NCBI GenBank assembly: GCA_024811115.1 | Contig: JAKOGH010000168.1 | Coordinates: 124,001 to 188,000 of the forward strand | Origin: Terana coerulea | Lineage: Eukaryota; Basidiomycota; Agaricomycetes; Polyporales; Phanerochaetaceae | Reading direction: 5' to 3' | Length of the DNA: 64,000 nt | Shown: positions 24,500 to 35,292 of the stretch, piece by piece | Layout: every line of letters begins with the position of its first letter | Position numbering within the stretch: the stretch's first letter is position 1 | The notes under the pieces: generated by a model | Databases searched by the model: none | Seen by the model: the letters and a program-made list of their open reading frames with translations, nothing else | What the model was told of the DNA's origin: nothing | Translations under genes and position numbers: made by a program

Positions 24500-25716
24500 T
24501 CAGTGACTGCGCCCTGCAAGCCATTGCATGACAATATCGCTATAGGCAGACGGTGATGCCTTGAGTACTAAGCTTTCGTAAGAAATGCTTGCACTTACAG
24601 GTTGTGCTGGCTTTTCATGGAGCACTTCGCAGGAAGTTTCAGTACGAATAGGCTTTTGTGGGACAGGATGACTTACGGAATAGCACTGCAAAGAAATGTA
24701 AGCAAGTATCTCGGTGAGTAAAGCTGGACAAGACGCACTGAGACGGGTCTGTTCTGGATTTTATCGAGCTCTCTGCAATGAATGGTCGGTATCCGTTAAT
24801 TTGGACATAAGTAGCCGCGACGTACAGAGCCTTGATCAATTCGTTCACAGTTGCGTGCCCCTCCAAATCATTCTTGTTTCCAAGCTGCATGTGTTTATTA
24901 TGAGCACCGCCCGCAGACACGCATCTGGAACTTACCACTAGTAATGGTACTCCTTTCAACGTAGGTTGAGAAAGGAGCTGGTGCAGTTCAAAGCGAGCAG
25001 TCTCGAATTTCTCTGTCTACACGTGGAGAAACGATTAGTCGGCTGACGCGTGCACGATCGCGACCAGTGAAGCTCACGTCACTGGAGTCAACAACGAAGC
25101 TGCGGAGATGCGCGTTAGCGGAAAGGGGGAGGGATATTTGTAGCGGCCTTCAACGTACACAACTGCGTCTACACCATTGCAATAGCGGTCCCATATTGAC
25201 CGATACCTGCCGCAATGGTCAGCGTTTCGAGAACGGCAGCACCATAAGCACACTCACCGCGGTTGTCCTGTAACGCATTCATGTGGTGTTGAGTAAAGTG
25301 GTGAATATAAAGTAATCGGCGTTGTCGACGCACCTGCAAGATCCCAGATCTTCATAGTCACGTTTCCACGTCGCACTTTGCGGAAATGAAACGCGACGGT
25401 AGGTACAGTGTCTTCGCTCCACTAAAGGATGGCGCATTCGCGTAAGTCGCCAGGAAGGACACAAATCTGTTGTACTGACTTGTCCATTCCCAATGACATT
25501 GACCAACGACGTCTTTCCTGAGGCCTGTATGCTTTTTTCAACTACCAGACTCTTTCTTGCAAGAAGGAAACATACCTGAAGCCCTACAATAGTGATCTCT
25601 GCGGTTTTGGAGAAGAATAGCCTGCGCTTGGAATCAATTGAGATACATATCAATAGGAAATAGTTCAAGAGTTCGTACCCCGTAAACCATTGCAGTAAGG
25701 AGGAGAAGAATGCCAT
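24500..25716 (-). CDS. ARL8: Arl8-type ARF-like small GTPase
   Basis: This is a lysosome/vacuole-associated small GTPase in other eukaryotes. It starts [13 protein letters not shown] (amphipathic N-terminus as in Arl8); after introns follow [18 protein letters not shown] (P-loop GLQASGKT), a switch I region with [20 protein letters not shown], a switch II WDLAGQPRYRSMWDRYC, VVFVVDSS, then LGNKNDLEG (NKxD) and the short last helix [10 protein letters not shown]. The WDxxGQxRxRSMWxRYCxGV stretch is diagnostic of Arl8 within the ARF family. It lacks a Gly2 for myristoylation, also like Arl8. It has about eight small exons. It shares a 367-bp upstream region with PET127. Confidence 0.9.
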
Positions 25717-26083
25717 GTTTCGCCGTAGCTGTGCAGGTGGTATGTAGAGCAAGGAATAGGGTGCTCGGAGTGACCGCGCAGTCATGCCGGCCTATGACAG
25801 GAAACCCTAACCTCGGGAAGCTGTGAATTTGCCGTTCCGGGGCCGCGATTGGCTGCCTCGGAGCGCGGACTTGGACAGGCTATCCGGCGTTCAACATCAC
25901 TCTACACTTTGACCTCCAGCTCACCCGGACTCATTCATCGTCCTCTGGTCGAGTTGTTGTGCTGTGTCATTAGTGGGGGTTAGGCTGGATACGGCACCTA
26001 CATTTAGGTACGTGACGACGTGTAACTTCACATACGCCGATAATGTTAACATCAAGTCCCCTGGGCAGAGTAATATCCTTCCT
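25717..26083. promoter_or_regulatory. Bidirectional promoter interval ARL8 / PET127
   Basis: This is 367 bp between divergent start codons. The sequence around 25800-25960 is mixed with CT-rich parts on the plus strand. No other gene fits. Inferred from layout. Confidence 0.55.
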
Positions 26084-28887
26084 ATGACGATTTCTTCAAG
26101 ATATGCTCACACCATAGCGTCACGTATGCCGCGTGGGGCTACCTCTTCCACACTCCCATTACGACCATCCCTTCGTTATGCATCTACAGGAGCACCGTCT
26201 ACAGTCGAGCCGATCGCCACTCCGTATTCCAAGGAATATGCCGCTCAGGTAGAGGCAAAGGCGAAGGCTAAGAAGTCGCCAGCAAAGCGCAAAGAGCACC
26301 AAACCCGAGCCAAGCGCGGTCCAAGAAAGCCTCAACATCCGCTGGAGTCACGACGGCGTCGAGATTAGTGCTACGAGCTCTGTCATCCAAAATAGGAACG
26401 CCCAGGAGTGTGAACGAAGGTTCAGGGTTGGAAGGGGCAAAGTTTTGGACAAGCGAATGGGGGCGGGACAGTACGTCGTTCTACCAAGCTTTTATACCAG
26501 CACTAAACCCGGCGCAACGCAGAACTTGAGCCAAGCGTTGCGACCCCCGAATCATTTGCGCCTTTGCCACTACCCATTGGCTATGAACGATGCGTGGACG
26601 GCTACGTGAAACCTTCGGACGAACCATTTGAACTCAAGGGTGAGAGTGCCTACTTTGGTAAACGTTGATATTTCTGAACATCCTTCAGATCTTCAGTCGC
26701 CGTCTGAACAACGTCCTATACCCGAGCTTGCGCATGGCCTTGATCGGGCCCTCTTCAAGTGCGTCGCAAGGAATTCGCCTGCTTTATAGCGAAAACTGAT
26801 GTATCCCTGTGAAGTCCAGACATATCTTGGCTGCAGGACCCCAGGTCCCGCGTCTATAATTTTACGCCGTGGCTGGAGACAATCCCGAAGCTAGAAGATT
26901 TTGACTTCACCCGTATTGCATCTTTTGTGAAGAGCTCTCGTGATCAGGTGAGCGTTACCAGTTTCTAATCAGCGTTAGCTAATGTTCTTCAGGATATGTT
27001 CACTCTCGCGAAGCAGCACAACGCACAATTCGCTGGCTCTACTTCATCGCTGACTGGAATGCTTAGCCAGATATACTACGCACTTTCATGGGCTCGAGAG
27101 GTCAACACCGCTCCTCTCAGTCAGATCTTTGCAACTGAGGTGCATGTTTTTCTACCATCTCGCGACTACAGTTCCTTACACGTATGGCTTATGCGTTAGT
27201 CAAGGAACTTCTCATATTCCTCGCGGTTCCCGACTTCTACTGTCCTATGGCATCGTGACGGCGTTTATTCGACTGATTCTCATTCATATGACGAAAGCGA
27301 GTTCAAGACTCCGTTGACTTGGATGGTCAGTATGACAAGCGAGTACTGTACGAATTTGGGCTGACAAGTCTGCAGGGTACCATGCTTGAGAAGTTCCTCA
27401 CGATGCCTGAAGCTAAGTTCAAGGCTCTTCTGCGCGCATCTCCTGCGGAGAATCATCAGAAGGATGACCGCAAAGAAACATGCCGATATTCCAAGGTGCC
27501 TACGAAGTGTTATTTGTTCAGGAGGTTACTAACATGTGGCGTAGGCGGGAAACTACATCATGCGTTCGCAACTGGACTGCCGAGATTCGAGGTTGCCTGG
27601 TACCGGTGTGTTTGACATCAAGACGCGCGCCGCGCTCCCAATACGAATGGACATTTTGAACATGCAGGCATGTTCTTTCGTTGCGCATATAAGTGAAAGC
27701 TTACAGTATTCCTGCCAGGAAAATTCTGGGTACCTCATTCACCGACGTCATGGCCTGGTGGAGAGCTTCGAAAGGGAATACTACGATCTCATACGTTCTG
27801 CGTTCCTCAAGTACAGCCTTCAAGCACGCATAGGCAATATGGATGGTGTCTTCGTTGCATACCATAACACCGCTCGGCTGTTCGGCTTCCAGTACGTTCC
27901 CCTGGAAGAGATGGACGAGCGGCTGTATGGGCATAAGGAAACTGGTCCCCTTGTCTTTGAGAAATGCGTGAAGCTTTTGGAAATCATCAATTCCGAGATC
28001 ACGCATCATTTCCCGGCCAAGGTTGGTCACTTTGTTCTGCAGGCATTATGATTAGCTGATGAAGCATTGCAGAATATCGCGTGTATATGGGAGGCCAAAG
28101 AGCATGGGAGGCTACTTATTTGGGCGGAACCCATTGATTGGACAGGTCCGGTAGACAAGAAACCAATTGTTGAGCTCATAGTGGACACCACGAATTATCT
28201 CGACGGCAAGCGCGTCAGAGGTGATCTCGTCGCAGACGGCTTGCCCCAAAACAAGGCTTGTGAGTTGCAGCTCGGCGTGACTGACTAACTGCTCATGATG
28301 CCATGGCAGGGTCGGTGTCGTACAAGATTGTTACTTCTCCGGACAGTTACGACGCTATTCGACAAAGACAGCAGTTCTCGCTGGAGAAGCAACGCACACT
28401 CTGGAGCCTGCCAAGCGGAGTGAGTGTCCAGCAAATGGCCGAACTCTGGCAAGAGATGGACTACAGCGGGAATCCCGATGCGAACCAGGCCGTGTTCAAT
28501 CCCGAGAGGTTTACGAAGCCCTCAAAATCCGTCATGGCACTGCGCAAACTATCTAGGCGAGGTAGGGCACAGCTTGAACAACGGGAGCAGCTTTTCGGCG
28601 ATGAGCAGAAAGTCGTTTGGGGCCAAGTCCCCGAATCCTTCAAGCGATCTGATGTGCCTACTAGCACTCATGCTGAACTACTAGCAAGACTGCAGGTTGA
28701 ACTGGAGCGGTATGTATTCCCCTGGGATGTTCGTAAGACGAATACTGAGAAAGCCAGGCAACTGTCCAGGCGCAATCAGCAACACGTCACAAACATACCG
28801 CTGCCGACATCTCTTATCCCCAGCAAGGACACGGCTTCGACTCAGACCATGGAGAACACTACAAGTGCTGAAGACAAAACACTCTGA
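26084..28887 (+). CDS. PET127: Mitochondrial RNA-processing protein Pet127
   Basis: Pet127 matures mitochondrial transcripts at their 5' ends; yeast work assigns it to PD-(D/E)XK exoribonucleases. The start at 26084 opens a Ser/Arg-rich presequence (MTISSRYAHTIASRMPRG) suited to mitochondrial import. The body has FTPWLETIPKLEDFDF, LYEFGLTSLQGTMLEKFLTM (a family hallmark), RSQLDCRDSRLPGTG followed by FDIKTRA (the D...DxK site), YLIHRRHGLVESFEREYYDL and VFVAYHNTARLFGFQYVPL. The tail ends SAEDKTL. Three one-base frame breaks are apparent: near 26319-26328 (one base short), near 26524-26527 (one extra) and near 27318-27322 (one short). Introns elsewhere join cleanly. Either the assembly has errors or this copy is decaying. 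Confidence 0.85.
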
Positions 28888-29036
28888 CCTGACGGTTGCA
28901 GCCAATCTCATTCTAAACCACCCTCTCCTAGAGACTAGAGTACATTTGGTTTGTCCTGGCCAATAATAACTCCTATTTCATGACAATTATAGTGCTCCGA
29001 AAACCACATTCCACCCACTACACACAAAGTGGGATG

Positions 29037-31194
29037 TTATTGACCGGCAACTTTCCTACCCAGAGGAGCGCTCCCGCTACCCTCAGCTTCCATATCCATA
29101 TCAGTCTCATCTTCCATCTGCACAGGTTCGGGATGGTGGTCGCGTTCGTCGCGCTCGACCTGCTCGCGCATGGTTGCGACATCCTGGTCGACCTTCGTGG
29201 CCACACGGTCGATACCGGCTTGTGCGAGGGAGACACGGGCGCGATGTGTCGCAAGGTGTGCAGAGCGGCGAGGAGGGCGTTTCAATCTGCGGCGCGCGAC
29301 CTACAGCATAGATGAGTATGGAGGATTCAGGGAACTCGGCCGCAAGGCGCACCATTACTGGGACCGAGCATTTCTGTACAGATTTTGTTAGCGCGGAAGT
29401 CATGGTTATTAACTAGTCCCCTCACCTGAATGAGATAATGCGATGTTGAGCCCAGAAGGATGCTGAAACATGTCGTGTTATGAGAAGAACAACGTGAGAT
29501 GAGGACCAAGCGCACCCCTTCAAATTACCGAGACCTCGAGAACCTACAATCAACATAACAGGCTCGAAATAGTCGACAACATCTGGAGTACCATGGGAAT
29601 CAATCCAAGAAGATGTGCAACGCACAAGTCGGCGTACCTAGAACCATATGACGAGCATTCTTTGCATGCCATGCCTGGCAGGATATTTTTACGTGAAGAT
29701 GGGTTCGCTGAAGGAGGCTTGTCGCTTGTCGAACCAGGATGTAAGCCATTCCCTGGCGCTGTTGCGCACACAATGAGATCCAATACGGGGTAGTAGGCGT
29801 CTCGCTCGTACCTCTTGTTGGGCACGCAGCTTCGTCATGCGGTCGTTCGGGTTGGGTATGAGTGGGTCGACTAAGAGGTCTATCAGAAAAGTCGGCCGCA
29901 TATATACCAGAAACCGCACCCTTATCTTCGTTCTCGATGACAGTCACAATGAGCCTTCGGCAAACATGAGAAGCTGCATATGGTAGGACGATCCAGCAGG
30001 TACGTACAGTTCATCCCCATCTCTCAATACTGTCCCAATACCCCACTCCAACGCATACCGACTCTCGTCACTCAAATCACTGGCCAGCACGTAGCGTTTC
30101 GGACGTCTTCCCGACTCTTCGGATATCTTTTCCGGTTCGCCATGGGTGACGGTAATCGTGCATCGGTCTCGTTGGAACACAGGTCGGGATGTGACAAGAG
30201 GAAGGGTATCCGTAGGACGAGTAGACTTACGGCGACGAGGGTTGCGCACACCAGTGTTGAGGGTGGAAGGGAAATATGGCTCAGGGGGTATAACGACGTT
30301 CACGCCTTCGCCAAGGGGATCAGGAATATCGCCAGTGTCGTTCTCGATGCGGTCTGCGGGGACTAACGAGTTGTGCTCCGTATTCTGCTCCGTCACAGGG
30401 TCGAACTTTTCGCCTTCGCTCCACGAGTCTTCGTCGGAGTCATCCTCACTCTCATCCGGCGACTCGTCGTCCGACTGTCCGACCGAGAACGCGCTGTTGC
30501 GTGGCCGTATGCGGTTGACCTCGACGTCAGACTCCGCGTCCGAGTGCGTGAGGGCTTCGACGGTCGGGGACGTATCACGCGTGCGGGTGCGTCGGAGGCG
30601 GAACGGCGATTGGCTGCGCGCACGCTGGGACGCGCTGTCGGACTCCTCGTCTCGGCCTGCAAACGACGACGATCGTGCCCGCTGCTTGTCCTTGCCCTTG
30701 TCCTTCGTCGTCGTCCGCCCACGCTCCTCCCTGTTGCGCGTGAGCGATAAAGCGGAGAGGCCGCCCATCATGGAGGACAGCGACATCTTGGAAAATGAGC
30801 CGGTGCTGCTGCTGCTCTTCTGTTGTTGTTGCTGCCGTGAACTGGTGCGTTCGAGAGCACCGATGATGATTTGCGAAGCCTGTTGGTCAAGTTCCTCCCT
30901 GGTTAGCAAAGACGTGGAACTAGATCCTCGTCTGGTAGGGGTAATGGGTCTTGAGGCAGAAGAAGAATCGAGCGAGGCAGAGGAGGTCGATCGCTTGAAC
31001 GGTAGTCCCCCGCCACTTGGCGTGTGCGTCGATGTATTGGGAGCGTCGGAATTGATCGAGAGTGGGTGGTCGTATGACAACTCGCGACCTTCCTGCGGGG
31101 TAGGCAGACCCGTGCTCGACGAATCCTTTTCCTTATACTTTCCTATCCAACTACGTCTCCGAGGGGCATCTGGTCTCGTCGATTTCTCCGCCAT
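29037..31194 (-). CDS. Universal stress protein (UspA)-domain protein with long disordered N-terminus
   Basis: The start at 31194 (MAEKSTRPDAPRRRSWIGKY) opens about 330 residues that are Ser-, Arg- and Asp/Glu-rich, with a five-Gln run (about residue 117) and acidic blocks (DESPDESEDDSDED). The Usp domain begins at KRYVLASDLSDESRYALEWG and continues after an intron at VTVIENEDK, later DYFEPVMLIVGSRGLGNLKG then ILLGSTSHYLIQ; the G-x2-G-x9-G-S/T nucleotide loop of ATP-binding Usp proteins is intact. It ends with a basic, then acidic helix (VERDERDHHPEPVQMEDET) and a stop at 29037. Fungal proteins of this kind have a phosphorylated N-terminus and a single Usp domain. A 394-residue frame on the other strand is a codon-bias shadow. 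It converges with PET127 across 150 bp. Confidence 0.85.
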
Positions 31195-32717
31195 ACCGAG
31201 GCGTGGATATTGGGTTGCGGGAAGTGGCGAAGCGGGAGAAGGTGGAAGGAGGGAAGAAAGAGAGTATCCAGCTCACCTCGAGCTTGCTCGAGTGTCTCGA
31301 GAATGCCTGGGAAAGCACACAGTCAGTTGAGGATAGAGCGACGGAAATGAGGTGGTCGAGAACGGTCTGAGCCAGGGGTTTCGCCGTGTTGCCAAGCCTT
31401 GGTCGCATCACCGCGCGTCCACCCGGCTCGAAAGCCAAAAGTCAAACGCAACTCACACAGTCTGCCACTTCCTCCACCCTCCCACTTGCGTGCTGCCCTC
31501 AAAGCACCTTGAGCTGCCAGTCTTTGTACAGCCATCTTTCTGCTGACCTCGAGTGCAAAGCGCTGTACATCGTTCTCCGACAATCCACGCCGCACCAGCT
31601 TCGCAATGTCTTGACGTCGGGACATTGTATCCGCCACGAACGGACTTGATGGACAATATTGAACGTCTGCCGTCGAGATGGCGAACAGTACCGGCTACAA
31701 GGGAAGAATGTGGTGAAGAAAAAGCTGAAGGAAAGGTTAGTGAGCAGTACTCGAGCTCCGTGATCATGCCTATAACCTCTGCACTCCTTCACGACGGATA
31801 CCTAAATATAGGACTACATACAGGCTACATGCAATCCTTCAACTGAACTGGATACTACCGACAAAAGCATAAAGCATGCCTGTGCATTTGTGGGACTGGC
31901 AGGATGTAAGACGCCTCTAGTTCTCACGCGTATTGCCGTCCCTCCACTGTCTGGCAAACAGCAGGCAAACCGGCCTACTATCTGCTAGGCAGTGGTAGGA
32001 TGCACAGCGTGTTTCAGGGAGAATGGTTCTCGTCAAGTTACTATACAGCGAAGCATCTGATGCCATGGTCAACGCGCAAGTTCCTTGTTGTCGATCCTTC
32101 ACATGACATCCTACTAATGCCTTTCCCGAAACCATGTAGCCTTAGCTCTTGTTCCCCAGAGAGCGTATAGCCGAGATTCAAGTGAATGAAGAACAGAGAC
32201 AATTAAGGCCCACCATTGTGTCCGTCGTTACTTCTGCCCACATCCACAATTCTGTCACTCGCATTATTCACAGACTTACCAATCACTGTGCTGCCTCCAC
32301 TCGCACCAAACATTCTGCGTTCTCGCCGTTGGCCACCGACGCGCTTCCTGGAATAGTGAAGCATCCGTCCCCGTCGACAATGCCGGTTATGTTGACTGTA
32401 CTGCTCCCCGCGTTCATAACCAGATCACTGGTTGAATTGCTTGTGCCGCCGGCTGGCTGCTACACCTGGTACGGCAAGCCAGTAATGCTGACAAGACCCA
32501 TCGCTCACAATAGTTCTTAGATCCACACCAGCGTCGTTGACTGAGCGCCGGTTCATGCCCTCCTGAGTTGCCGATGCTAGTTGCGGTGCCGTCCCTGGCA
32601 CGATTAACTGAGTTGAAGGATATTGTGACAATCTTTAGAGTGGTGGTGGCGGAGTCAGCGAAACGGCGAGGACGGTAATACGAGCGAATGAAGAGTTCAG
32701 CAAAAGGTGCGAAGTAG
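31195..32717. other. Intergenic, with two protein-like stretches of unknown status
   Basis: This 1.5 kb holds the upstream region of the Usp gene. On the minus strand 31323-31637 reads MSRRQDIAKLVRRGLSENDV and looks helical, but I know no family for it and it may be an upstream reading frame. Further right, also on the minus strand (about 32270-32470), one frame gives a Thr/Ser/Gly-rich, secreted-like stretch (STVNITGIVDGDGCFTIPG) with no start or partner exon. It may be a gene relic. Nothing else was seen. Confidence 0.4.
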
Positions 32718-32876
32718 ATTGTCGGAAAAGCGAGAAATCCTGGTCAGGCATCCCAGGTTCTGAGCGCCTGATATGACCTGACCAGGCGCACGCGGCGAGC
32801 TGGTCAGGCATGATCAGGTAATATCAACCACGATCAGGTAATCATCTCACTGCCGGAAGTAGATCCCATTTAAATA

Positions 32877-33100
32877 AATGGAAAATCCACTTCATAATCA
32901 GTGTGAAATATCGCTGCGTGAAATGGAAAACCCACTGATTGTTGGTCCAAGGTGCACCCGGAAAATCCACTGAAAACGCTCATTTTCCTGCCATAAATTA
33001 GTGGAACTTCCGGTAGTGCTTCAGTGGGAGATCCACTGATTCTCACTGGCTTTCCCACTGGTACTCAAGGTGGCAATTCCACTGATTACCATAGAGTTGC
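32877..33100. repeat. Left subterminal repeat array of the inner element
   Basis: About six diverged copies of a unit containing A/T-rich TCCACTGAT(T) occur at irregular spacing, for example near 32881, 32926, 32960, 33031 and 33075. They point mostly inward. Such arrays are transposase binding sites in CACTA-type elements (family knowledge). Confidence 0.7.
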
Positions 33101-34526
33101 CCAGTAATGTTCACAGAGATATAGTATCGCAATCCTTAACATGCTGAAATGATCATATACAATGCTATCTACTAATACACAGTTATAGATATAGCATTCT
33201 CCCTGTACCAGCCTCCGAGACCTGCATCGCGTCTTTCACAAGCGGATGAAGCTACGACTTACATGCGGCTGGCCATCCAGAGTTTGTGGAATCTAGCAAT
33301 TTGAGTCAGGACGCAGAAGAATAGTAGCTCACAGCATTCACCACTTGCCTGTAGTGTTGCACAGTAAACCTCGCCCACCCAGCCAGTTGGGCTCATCGAA
33401 CTCCTTCTCCAAGAGGACATTTGTCACCAATTCAGACCATGGCCTGTGCCCGTACGGCATGCTCGTCCCACTCCCAAGTTTGCTGCCAGCGTTTGGCGTG
33501 TTGATGCTCATCCGCAGGTCGTGTGTGCGAGTGAATGACGTGTTGAGTGCCGAGCTGCTCAGCCTACTTACACTCGTCCTTGTCGTTGAGCCTGTCACTA
33601 AGCACCCCTCTGCGTCGAAGATTTTGCCAAACCAACATTGAGGCCGTGCAGCTTAGTGGCTGCCATTCTGGTAGCCCTCTCTTGTGACTCTTGCCTGGAA
33701 GTTCACCAGACAAGTCCAGGATTTGTTGCAGCTGATAGAAACAGGTCCTAGGTGCACATAGAGGCCAGTTGCCCGTGAACGGACACAAAGATGCACATAT
33801 CAACTCGGACTGTGCGCCTACAGTCAATGAGCGCAACATCTTTGTACCCCCAGCTGCCCACACCGGCGAGGTCATACATGGCCACAGTCCCAGGTATGTT
33901 ATCAAGGTGCAGGTGTATCGTCAAGGTAAAGGAGGCAGTTGTTGATTTGGACCTCACCATAGATGAAGGCGGTAGCATGCATGCCACCGAGCATGCGCAG
34001 GAACACAATGGTGACAAAGATGAGGCATGCACTCAGCTGCATGATGCCTGCAGCCAGCGCACAGTCTGCAAAGTCAAGCAGTGTCTTGTTTGCGCTGGCT
34101 CAAGCGCCGCCACATCCCTGGAAGGCATCCAGTATGGCAGGTTCAGAGTCTTCAGATTTGGAGATAACTTGCAGCATGTGCAAGTATTGCAGCTCCTTCT
34201 CAGCGTGATTCTGTGGCCAGGATAATGGGTGACTCACAAGTGTTGTCGACAGAGTGTTTGGGCTATGTTGCGCGAGTTGAGGCAGTGAGTGTAGTAAGAA
34301 GAGAAAGCAGCTCCTCTCAATGACAATGACTGTTTCGCCCCCATCAATCTTAGGCACTCTAAGTTTAGGGCAGCCCGCTTCAAACATGAGTTGTTGCTAT
34401 TTGCCACCTCGTGGCAATGGACAAAGATTGAAGTCTAAAAGCTTTTGACGCATTGAAACCAATTTAAAGACCATGTAATGAGTAGACAGCATAGCTAGAG
34501 TTCTGTACAGCAAGTTATCAAAATCA

Positions 34527-34707
34527 GTGGATTTTCCTGCGCATCGGAATTTCCACTGATGTTATCAGTGGATAATCTACTGATTTAGCATATCCACTAA
34601 TTCTCAGGTGGAAAATCCACTTGTGGGAAATCCACTTTAAAAAGCCGTGCATGAAATCAGTGGATTTTCTGCCGACTTCGCCAACATCAGTGGATTCTCC
34701 ACTGACC
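34527..34707. repeat. Right subterminal repeat array of the inner element
   Basis: About eight copies of ATCAGTGGATTTTCC-like units and their complements lie at about 34528, 34548, 34563, 34608, 34626, 34660, 34686 and 34698. Several adjacent opposite copies could fold into hairpins. Confidence 0.7.
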
Positions 34708-35292
34708 TCGACTGGATTTACTTTCGGCAGTGATCTGGAACAGTAGTCGTAGATTTATATTACTTGTACATACTTTATAGATGTCTAGGATGCCTTCCAT
34801 CCATTTGTTTGTGTTGTGAAGTAGCTGGAAATAGAGCTGACATTGAGTATATATTCCAAATATGAACACACTATGATATTGCCCGGCTAGTGTAGTAATA
34901 ACGTGTTATGAGCCTGTGCACACGTAGAGGCCTTGGGTTCAATTTGTGGTGTTGCAACAATAATTGCAAGGTTTATTTAGTAAAGTGGTTTGTGGTCTCT
35001 TACATATTAACAGTAGTTACTTATATTAGTTACCTGCGAAGCAGTTATCCCACTGTCGAGCACAGTGTGTGAGACAGTAGGGCGTGATAGTTTTACATAT
35101 AGCTTAATATAAGCCTGATCATATCTTATTTGGCCTATTCAGACATCATTAGGCTGAGCAGGCATGGTCAGGCCTGGTCAGGGCTGATCAGCCCATATGA
35201 GGAATTTCTGAGCCATATCAGACGCTTGGGCGCCTCCTTGCCATGCCAGGCCTGAGACGGCCTGATATGGATTCTGTGACTTTTCTGACAAT

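Larger units (their letters stand above)
32848..34732. mobile_element. Inner CACTG-ended DNA transposon (CACTA/Mirage/Chapaev-like), 1885 bp
   Basis: Left end CACTGCCGGAAGTAGATCC (32848-32866) is inverted at the right end, 34714-34732, with 17 of 19 matches. ATCT lies directly outside both ends (32844-32847 and 34733-34736), a likely 4-bp target-site duplication. About 14 copies of a motif related to GGAAAATCCACTGATT in both orientations occupy the subterminal 250 bp on each side. CAC...GTG ends, dense subterminal repeats and a 3-4 bp duplication fit the CMC superfamily. The interior has only short minus-strand frames (for example 34100-34387 and 33338-33598) with no transposase motif that I can recognise, so it is probably non-autonomous or decayed. 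Confidence 0.75.
32718..35292. mobile_element. Outer DNA transposon with inverted ends and CTG(A/G)(C/T)CAGG-type subterminal repeats, interrupted by a second element
   Basis: The left end reads ATTGTCGGAAAAG at 32718. The right end, on the opposite strand from 35292, reads ATTGTCAGAAAAG, and both arms then continue to a shared AATCC and TCAGGC. Inside each end lie several copies of short palindromic motifs such as CCTGACCAGG, CTGATCAGG and CTGATATG (left about 32738-32840, right about 35108-35275). Subtracting the inner element leaves about 690 bp, so the outer one is MITE-sized and non-autonomous. I see only a possible 2-bp AT duplication at the edges, so the exact ends and superfamily are open. 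Confidence 0.65.

Noticed and set aside
30146..31330. 394-codon open frame on the plus strand
   Set aside because: It lies opposite the Usp-domain gene, is built of Ser/Arg/Val codons complementary to the real frame, and has no domain.
31323..31637. Minus-strand 104-codon frame upstream of the Usp gene
   Set aside because: It looks helical but has no homologue that I know and may be 5' UTR; not strong enough to call a gene.
34890..34990. tRNA-like or SINE-like sequence (GGGTTCAATTTG resembling a B box)
   Set aside because: No A box at the right distance and no cloverleaf; a single motif match is not enough.
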